Source: Nocardioides sp. J54 (GTDB lineage Bacteria > Actinomycetota > Actinomycetes > Propionibacteriales > Nocardioidaceae). Taken from it: a stretch of 54,208 nucleotides of DNA. The notes under the pieces were generated by a model. The model saw only the letters and a list, made by a program, of their open reading frames with translations, was not told the DNA's origin and did not search any database. Position numbers and translations under genes: made by a program. Positions 49,152 through 54,208 of this stretch are shown here, in pieces. Each line of letters opens with the position of its first letter. The stretch's first letter is position 1. The stretch lies in assembly GCF_000519005.1 (NCBI RefSeq), contig NZ_JAER01000009.1, positions 91,601-145,808 of the forward strand. Reading direction: 5' to 3'.

Positions 49152-50179
49152 GAGACGCTCCTGCGGGTGAGGAAGCGGGTGATCGCGAAGTTGAGTGCCG
49201 CGATCCCCACGATGATGAGGAAGAGGATCCAGGCGGCGGCCGAGGCGCGACCGTAGAACTGGTCCTCGATGCCCTTGACGTAGATGTAGAGCGTCGACGT
49301 CATGTACTGGTGGTCCGGGCCGCCCTCGCGGTTCGGGGTGTCGTCGAACAGCCGCGGCTCGGTGAAGATCTGCAGCCCGCCGATGGTGCTGGTGATGATG
49401 ACGAAGATCATCGTCGGCCGGATCATCGGCAGGGTGACGGAGAAGAACTGGCGGATCCGCCCGGCGCCGTCGAGCGACGCCGCCTCGTAGAGGTCGCGGG
49501 GGACCGCCTGCATGGCCGCGAGGAAGATCAGGGCGTTGTAGCCGGTCCAGCGCCAGTTGACCATCCCGGCGATCGCCAGGTGGCTCCACCATCGGTCGAC
49601 GTGCCACCGGATCGGCTCGAGGCCGACCTCGGTCAGGAGCTGGTTGATCATGCCGTAGCGGTCGGCGAACAGGCTGCCGAAGATCAGCACGGCAGCCGTC
49701 GGCGCGACGACGAAGGGCAGCAGCACGCTCATCCGCCAGAAGGTGCGCCCGCGCAGCCGGTTGTCGAGCAGGGCCGCCACGGCCACCGCCAGGACGACCT
49801 GGGGGACCGACGACATGAGGAAGATCGAGAAGGTGTTGACCAGGGCCTTGCGGAAGACCGGGTCGGTCAGCACGAAGCGGTAGTTGTCGAGGCCGATGAA
49901 CTCGCCCCGCACGTAGTAGGCGCGGTTCCAGTCGAAGAGCGAGAGGAAGCCGGTGTAGAGGAGCGGGTAGAGCCCGACGAGCGCGAACAGGACGAAGAAC
50001 GGCGACACGTAGAGGTACGGGCTGAGCTTGAGGTCCCAGCGCGAGCGGCGCTGGCGGCGCAGGAGCCTGCGGTCGCCGGCGGCGCGGGCGCGCCGGCGGT
50101 CCCCGGGCGGCTCGGGGCGCCCGTCCGCCGGGGACGTCGCGGTGGCGGCGTCCCCGGCGGGTGCGGTGCTGTTGGTCAT
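49148..50179 (-). CDS. cebF: Sugar ABC transporter permease, CebF-like
   Basis: A 343-aa MalF-type permease. A basic, Arg-rich N-terminus of about 50 residues precedes six membrane helices; the EAA loop reads YEAASLDGAGRIRQFFSVTLP. It starts 48 bp after the binding-protein gene and overlaps the MalG-type gene by 4 bp. Confidence 0.92.
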   Translation of the reverse strand: MTNSTAPAGDAATATSPADGRPEPPGDRRRARAAGDRRLLRRQRRSRWDLKLSPYLYVSPFFVLFALVGLYPLLYTGFLSLFDWNRAYYVRGEFIGLDNYRFVLTDPVFRKALVNTFSIFLMSSVPQVVLAVAVAALLDNRLRGRTFWRMSVLLPFVVAPTAAVLIFGSLFADRYGMINQLLTEVGLEPIRWHVDRWWSHLAIAGMVNWRWTGYNALIFLAAMQAVPRDLYEAASLDGAGRIRQFFSVTLPMIRPTMIFVIITSTIGGLQIFTEPRLFDDTPNREGGPDHQYMTSTLYIYVKGIEDQFYGRASAAAWILFLIIVGIAALNFAITRFLTRRSVS

Positions 50180-50227
50180 CGGGTCTCGATCACTCGGTCG
50201 GGTGGGAGGTGTCCGGCTCGGCCCGGG

Positions 50228-51535
50228 TCACTGCAGCGCAGCGACGTCGGACAGGAAGGTCCCCCACGACTTCTCCGGGTCCGTGCCCTGGTCGACGCGG
50301 TTGATGGCGTCCTGGAACTTCCCGAGGATGTCGGAGTAGAGCGGGCCGTGGTAGGGCTGCACCTCGATCGCGGCGGCGCGGTTGGAGAAGATCTCACCGG
50401 CCGGGGCGTCGTTGAAGTACGGGTCCGTGGCCTTGAGCAGCTCCGGGTCCTCGAGCGCCTCGACCTGCGAGGGGAAGTTGCCGAGGCTGGCGAAGATCTT
50501 CAGCTGCTGCTCCGGGGCGGTGATCCAGGTGATGAACTCCTGCGCCTCGGCCTGGTGCTTCGACGTCTTCGGGATCGCGAGGTAGGAGCCGCCCCAGTTG
50601 CCGCCACCGCCCGGGAACACGTCGGCGATGTCCCACACGACACCCTTCGGCGCCGGGTCGCCGGTGTTGTCACGGATGTTGCTGCGCATCCAGCCCGGGC
50701 AGGGGATGGTGGCGAAGCCGTCCTTCTTGAAGCCGGCGCTCCAGTCGTCGCTCCACTGCGGGGCCTTCGTCGACAGTGTCGGCACGTGGCTGGTCACGGT
50801 GTCGTAGAGGGCCTTGAGCTCCTCGTTCTCGACGTCGACGGTGTTGTCAGCCTGCTCGAACGGGAACTCCACCTGGTTGAGCATCGCCTGCGCAATCGAG
50901 CCGGAGGCGTCGTACCAGGCGCTGCCGGGGACGGCCTTGACGAACTTCTCGCCGAGCGCGAAGTAGTCCTCCCAGGTGGTCATCAGCTTCGCGACCTCGG
51001 CGCGGTCGCTGGGCAGCCCGGCCTTCTCGAAGAGGTCGGCGCGGTAGCAGATCGCCTCCGGGCCGGCGTCGGTCGCGTACCCGAGGAGCGCGCCGTCGGG
51101 CGTGGTGGCAGCCTCCTCCTTGAAGTCGAGCCAGCGGCCCTCCACCTCGTCGGAGGACAGGTCGACCCACCGGTCGGGGGCGGCGACGAGGGCCGGCATG
51201 AAGTCGCCCTCGACGGCGACCACGTCCGGCAGGCCGCTGCCGGCCTGCAGGTTGGTGTTGAGCTCGTTCTTCCAGTCGTCCCAGAGGGAGACCTTGGTCT
51301 GCTTGACCTGGATGTCGGGGTTGGCCGCGTTCCACTCCTCGATGAGGGCGTCGTAGCCGAACTCGCCGAAGGTGGTGATCGTCAACGACTCGCCCTCGCC
51401 CAGCTTCTGCTGCTCGGCGGACTTGGTCGGGTCGTCGCTGGAGCCGCAGGCACTCATCCCGAGGACGAGGCTCGCGACGGCCGCCGAGGCGACCAGGCGG
51501 GTGGGCCGGCGAAGGCCCGCGGTGGTGTGGTGCAC
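50228..51535 (-). CDS. cebE: Sugar ABC transporter solute-binding lipoprotein, CebE-like
   Basis: A 435-aa lipoprotein that captures the sugar outside the membrane. The signal peptide ends in lipobox GMSAC (Cys30). SBP family 1 fold is clear (LTITTFGEFGYDALIEEWNAANPDIQVKQTKV; GLPDVVAVEGDFMPALV; WGGSYLAIPKTSKHQAEAQEF). GTG 51535 has GAGGAG 7 nt upstream. First gene of the minus-strand operon. A CebR-like box lies 61 bp before its start. Confidence 0.9.
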   Translation of the reverse strand: MHHTTAGLRRPTRLVASAAVASLVLGMSACGSSDDPTKSAEQQKLGEGESLTITTFGEFGYDALIEEWNAANPDIQVKQTKVSLWDDWKNELNTNLQAGSGLPDVVAVEGDFMPALVAAPDRWVDLSSDEVEGRWLDFKEEAATTPDGALLGYATDAGPEAICYRADLFEKAGLPSDRAEVAKLMTTWEDYFALGEKFVKAVPGSAWYDASGSIAQAMLNQVEFPFEQADNTVDVENEELKALYDTVTSHVPTLSTKAPQWSDDWSAGFKKDGFATIPCPGWMRSNIRDNTGDPAPKGVVWDIADVFPGGGGNWGGSYLAIPKTSKHQAEAQEFITWITAPEQQLKIFASLGNFPSQVEALEDPELLKATDPYFNDAPAGEIFSNRAAAIEVQPYHGPLYSDILGKFQDAINRVDQGTDPEKSWGTFLSDVAALQ

Positions 51536-51595
51536 GGTGTTGCTCCTCGGGGTGAGCGATGAGGCGGGAGTCTGCCGCTGTCGGCGCTGCAGGTG

Positions 51596-51609
51596 TGAGA
51601 GCGCTTCCA
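51596..51609. promoter_or_regulatory. CebR-like operator upstream of the binding-protein gene
   Basis: TGAGAGCGCTTCCA has 12 of 14 bases of the Streptomyces CebR box TGGGAGCGCTCCCA, with an intact AGCGCT palindromic core. It lies 61 bp before the GTG of the binding-protein gene. Confidence 0.75.
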
Positions 51610-51696
51610 TTCCGTGCGGCGTGCACACCATGACATGGGTCACACTCGACGTCAACACCCCTCGCGAGAGATCGAGACCAGGGCGCCCGTCTCGGG

Positions 51697-51710
51697 TGGG
51701 AGCGCTTCCA
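51697..51710. promoter_or_regulatory. CebR-like operator upstream of the ATPase gene
   Basis: TGGGAGCGCTTCCA matches 13 of 14 bases of the CebR box. It lies 80 bp before the ATG of the MsiK-type gene. A second box stands 101 bp away near the other promoter. The rest of the 255-bp gap shows nothing else certain. Confidence 0.8.
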
Positions 51711-51790
51711 CTAGACGGGCGTGGAAGCCTGTCCTACTGTGAGCCCCGTCACCGGTGGACGCCGGTGGGAGACCCGCGAGAGGAGCGGAC

Positions 51791-52900
51791 ATGGCACAGG
51801 TGCGGTTCGACCAGGCGACCTACGCCTACCCGGGCGCCGACCGGCCCGCCGTCGACGGGCTGGACCTGGAGATCGCCGACGGCGAGTTCATGGTGCTGGT
51901 CGGGCCCTCGGGCTGCGGCAAGTCGACCTCGCTGCGGATGCTGGCCGGGCTCGAGCCGGTGACGTCGGGGTCGATCCACATCGGCGACCAGGACGTCACC
52001 GACGTCGCGCCGAAGGACCGCGACATCGCCATGGTCTTCCAGACCTACGCGCTCTACCCGCACCTGACGGTGGCGGAGAACATGGCCTTCGCGCTCAAGA
52101 TCGCCGGGGTCCCGAAGTCTGAGCGCATGTCCCGGGTCGGCGAGGCCGCGAAGCTGCTCGACCTCGAGGGCGTGCTCGACCGCAAGCCGCGCGCACTGTC
52201 CGGCGGCCAGCGCCAGCGGGTGGCGATGGGGCGCGCGATCGTCCGCCAGCCCCAGGTCTTCTGCATGGACGAGCCGCTGTCCAACCTCGACGCGAAGCTG
52301 CGGGTCTCCACCCGCACCCAGATCGCGGCCCTGCAGCGCCGGCTCGGCACCACCACGGTCTACGTCACCCACGACCAGGTGGAGGCGATGACGATGGGGG
52401 ACCGGGTGGCGGTCATGAAGGACGGCGTCCTGCAGCAGGTCGACACCCCGCTCGCGCTCTTCGACCGGCCGGCCAACGCCTTCGTCGCCGGTTTCATCGG
52501 CTCCCCGGCGATGAACCTGCTCACCGGCAAGACCGCCGGCGACGGGGTGGCCGTCGTCGACGGGGTCGACATCCCGATCGCCCGGGACGCCGCCGCGGCC
52601 GCCACCGGCCCGGTCACCCTCGGCGTCCGCCCGGAGGCGTGGCGCGTCGTCGGCCCGGACGAGCCGGGGCTGCCCGTCACCGTGCAGGTCGTCGAGGAGC
52701 TCGGCGCCGACTCCTACCTCTACGCCACCCCGGCCGCCGGCGACCTCGGCACCCGCCCCGCCGGCGAGCTCGTGCCGCAGGTCGTCGTCCGGCTCGACCA
52801 GCGCACCGGCCTGCGACGCGGCGAGCGGGTCCGCCTGGCCGTCGACCCGGCCGCGGTGCACGTCTTCGACGGCGAGACCGGCCTCCGGCTCGGGGCGTAG
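51791..52900 (+). CDS. msiK: Sugar ABC transporter ATPase, MsiK/UgpC type
   Basis: ATPase that energises carbohydrate importers, 369 aa from ATG 51791 behind a GAGAGGAG site. Walker A GPSGCGKS (38-45), Q loop VFQTYALYP, signature LSGGQRQRV (136-144), Walker B FCMDEP and switch His (VTHDQVEAM) are all present; a C-terminal TOBE/MalK regulatory domain follows. In Streptomyces MsiK serves several importers and lies apart from ceb genes; here it is divergently linked. Followed 10 bp later by the phosphofructokinase gene. Confidence 0.93.
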   Translation: MAQVRFDQATYAYPGADRPAVDGLDLEIADGEFMVLVGPSGCGKSTSLRMLAGLEPVTSGSIHIGDQDVTDVAPKDRDIAMVFQTYALYPHLTVAENMAFALKIAGVPKSERMSRVGEAAKLLDLEGVLDRKPRALSGGQRQRVAMGRAIVRQPQVFCMDEPLSNLDAKLRVSTRTQIAALQRRLGTTTVYVTHDQVEAMTMGDRVAVMKDGVLQQVDTPLALFDRPANAFVAGFIGSPAMNLLTGKTAGDGVAVVDGVDIPIARDAAAAATGPVTLGVRPEAWRVVGPDEPGLPVTVQVVEELGADSYLYATPAAGDLGTRPAGELVPQVVVRLDQRTGLRRGERVRLAVDPAAVHVFDGETGLRLGA

Positions 52901-52910
52901 GTTGAGTGCC

Positions 52911-53939
52911 ATGCGCGTCGGAGTGCTGACCGGTGGAGGTGACTGTCCCGGGCTCAACGCAGTGATCCGGGCCGTCGTCCGCAAGGGCGTCAAGGAGCAC
53001 GGCTTCGAGTTCATCGGCTTCTGCGACGGCTGGAGGGGGCCCCTCGAGGGCTTGACCATGCCGCTCGGCATCGAGCAGTGCCGCGGCATCCTCCCGCGCG
53101 GCGGCACGATCCTCGGCTCGTCGCGCACCAACCCCTTCAGCGTCGAGAACGGCGTCGAGCGGATCCGCGAGAACCTCGCGGCCGCACGGGTCGACGCCCT
53201 CGTCGCGATCGGCGGCGAGGACACCCTCGGGGTCGCGACGAAGCTCGCCGACCTCGGGGTCCAGGTCGTCGGCGTCCCGAAGACCATCGACAACGACCTG
53301 TCCGGCACCGACTTCACCTTCGGCTTCGACACCGCGGTCAACATCGCCACCGAGGCGATCGACCGGCTGCACACCACCGCCGAGTCGCACCACCGCGTGC
53401 TCGTCGTGGAGGTGATGGGCCGCCACGCCGGGTGGATCGCGCTGCACGCCGGCATCGCCGGCGGGGCGAGCGCGGTGCTCATCCCGGAGGTGCCCTTCGA
53501 CATCGAGGCGGTCTGCGCCCACGTCGAGACCCGCTTCCACAGCGAGTACGCCCCGATCATCGTGGTCTCCGAGGGTGCGGTGCCCGCCGACGGCAGCGGG
53601 ATGACCCTGGCCAGCGGCGAGAAGGACGCCTTCGGCCACGTCCGCCTCGGCGGCATCGGCGACCGGCTCGCCCGCGAGATCGAGGACCGCACCGGCAAGG
53701 AGGCGCGCGCCGTCGTCCTGGGCCACGTCCAGCGCGGCGGGACGCCTACCGCGTTCGACCGGTGGCTGGCCACCCGCTTCGGCCTGCAGGCGATCGACGC
53801 GGTCGCCGACGGGGAGTACGGCGTCATGGTGGCCCTGCGCGGCGCCGACATCGTGCGGGTCCCGCTCATCGAGGGCACCGGCGAGCTGAAGGTCGTCAGC
53901 CCGCGGGAGTACGCCGAGGCGCAGGTCTTCTTCGGCTGA
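52911..53939 (+). CDS. pfkA: 6-phosphofructokinase, with PPi-type active-site residues
   Basis: Converts fructose 6-phosphate to fructose 1,6-bisphosphate. The 342-aa protein has GGGDCPGLNAVIR, PKTIDND (catalytic Asp127) and MGRHAGWIA. By direct numbering it carries Asp104 (GGEDT) and Lys124 (PKTIDND), where ATP-dependent bacterial enzymes have Gly at both; Asp/Lys marks PPi-dependent enzymes. So it is probably PPi-dependent or mixed, like Amycolatopsis PPi-PFK. ATG 52911 starts 10 bp after msiK. Co-transcription with the sugar importer ATPase gene would couple uptake to glycolysis. Confidence 0.92.
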   Translation: MRVGVLTGGGDCPGLNAVIRAVVRKGVKEHGFEFIGFCDGWRGPLEGLTMPLGIEQCRGILPRGGTILGSSRTNPFSVENGVERIRENLAAARVDALVAIGGEDTLGVATKLADLGVQVVGVPKTIDNDLSGTDFTFGFDTAVNIATEAIDRLHTTAESHHRVLVVEVMGRHAGWIALHAGIAGGASAVLIPEVPFDIEAVCAHVETRFHSEYAPIIVVSEGAVPADGSGMTLASGEKDAFGHVRLGGIGDRLAREIEDRTGKEARAVVLGHVQRGGTPTAFDRWLATRFGLQAIDAVADGEYGVMVALRGADIVRVPLIEGTGELKVVSPREYAEAQVFFG

Positions 53940-53960
53940 TTCCCTATTGGGGATCAGGCG

Positions 53961-54208
53961 TCAAGTGGCGGGTTGTTTGACGTCGTCGATGCCGGTTGTC
54001 AGGATCGTTGGTGGGGAAGGTCGCCTCGTGTGCCGACGCCGTTGGGTGTCTGGCTTTGCATGCCCCGCTGGGGCTTGGTGAGGGGCCTTCCCCGCCTTCT
54101 TGCTGCGGCGGCGCGAGCGCACCTCGGGTGGGACGGTCCACTGCTGGGCGATGATCTGCTTGGCCTGCGCTGCGGTGACGGGGGTGCCGTCGGTGTCGCA
54201 GATGACGT
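53961..54208 (-). CDS. Partial reading frame of unknown function (3' end)
   Basis: The last 248 bp contain an open frame on the minus strand that enters from beyond the window and stops at 53961. It reads VICDTDGTPVTAAQAKQIIA, then a WTVPPEVRSRRRSKKAGK-like basic stretch, then a Pro/Thr/Arg-rich tail. The first 20-30 residues look coding; the rest is low in structure. I do not recognise it. It could be the C-terminus of an accessory or mobile-element protein. Base use is somewhat less GC-rich than the pfkA side. Confidence 0.4.
   Translation of the reverse strand, partial: VICDTDGTPVTAAQAKQIIAQQWTVPPEVRSRRRSKKAGKAPHQAPAGHAKPDTQRRRHTRRPSPPTILTTGIDDVKQPAT

Noticed and set aside
53944..54141. 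65-codon frame after pfkA in the other minus-strand phase
   Set aside because: Low-complexity Pro/Ser/Arg sequence with no start context; the overlapping frame ending at 53961 looks more coding.
1..54208. CRISPR array, tRNA, rRNA or complete insertion sequence
   Set aside because: No regularly spaced repeats, cloverleaf-like sequence, rRNA signature or transposase with flanking repeats was seen by eye.

Overview
The window is high-GC actinobacterial chromosome, most like Nocardioides or a close relative in the Propionibacteriales. The signs are many GTG starts, the ctaE-qcrC-qcrA-qcrB respiratory order, an actinobacterial c-di-AMP (ydaO-type) leader before an NlpC/P60 hydrolase, a Tad pilus locus and a DUF222/HNH endonuclease. 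I see no rRNA, tRNA, CRISPR array, prophage or intact insertion sequence. Apart from two broken genes the region looks like normal chromosome.

Layout. 1-9.2 kb is a loose set of single genes: an L,D-transpeptidase lipoprotein, two unknown lipoproteins, a frameshifted DUF222/HNH gene, a BAAT-like hydrolase, a DUF3533-like membrane protein, a divergent arsR/arsM pair with palindromic operators, an SRPBCC protein, a DUF5701 protein and a GNAT gene broken by an in-frame TGA. 9.2-16.5 kb holds the respiratory core (qcrB, qcrA, qcrC, ctaE on the minus strand; a ctaG-like gene diverging), then a degenerate receiver-like protein, trpD and an Lrp/AsnC ligand-domain protein. 16.5-22.3 kb holds a DEDD-exonuclease/GIY-YIG/UvrC-like protein, a small cysteine protein, and the riboswitch-controlled NlpC/P60 gene followed by two probable metalloproteases.

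22.3-31.6 kb is a minus-strand Tad/Flp pilus locus: cpaB, tadZ, tadA, a von Willebrand A-TadB fusion, tadC, a two-component pair, and two Flp pilins. One pilin (55 aa) overlaps the convergent protease gene. 31.8-42.1 kb is a conserved actinobacterial housekeeping run: fadD15-like ligase, SRPBCC protein, ArsA/Get3-type ATPase, a Cys/His-motif protein, two tandem ROK kinases, an esterase, a PlsC acyltransferase and a MacS/MacR pair with a flavin-reductase-like gene between them. 42.1-45.8 kb holds an MpaB-type oxygenase diverging from a TetR regulator, a coiled-coil protein and a DUF1028 protein.

45.8-53.9 kb is a cello-oligosaccharide-type module: binding protein, two permeases, GH1 beta-glucosidase and LacI regulator on the minus strand, and an MsiK-type ATPase diverging and followed by a phosphofructokinase. 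The shared 255-bp promoter region has two copies of a CebR-like box. Imported beta-glucosides would be cleaved to glucose, phosphorylated by ROK glucokinase and passed to phosphofructokinase; the latter carries Asp104/Lys124, the residues typical of PPi-dependent enzymes. The last ~270 bp holds only the 3' end of a minus-strand reading frame that I do not recognise.
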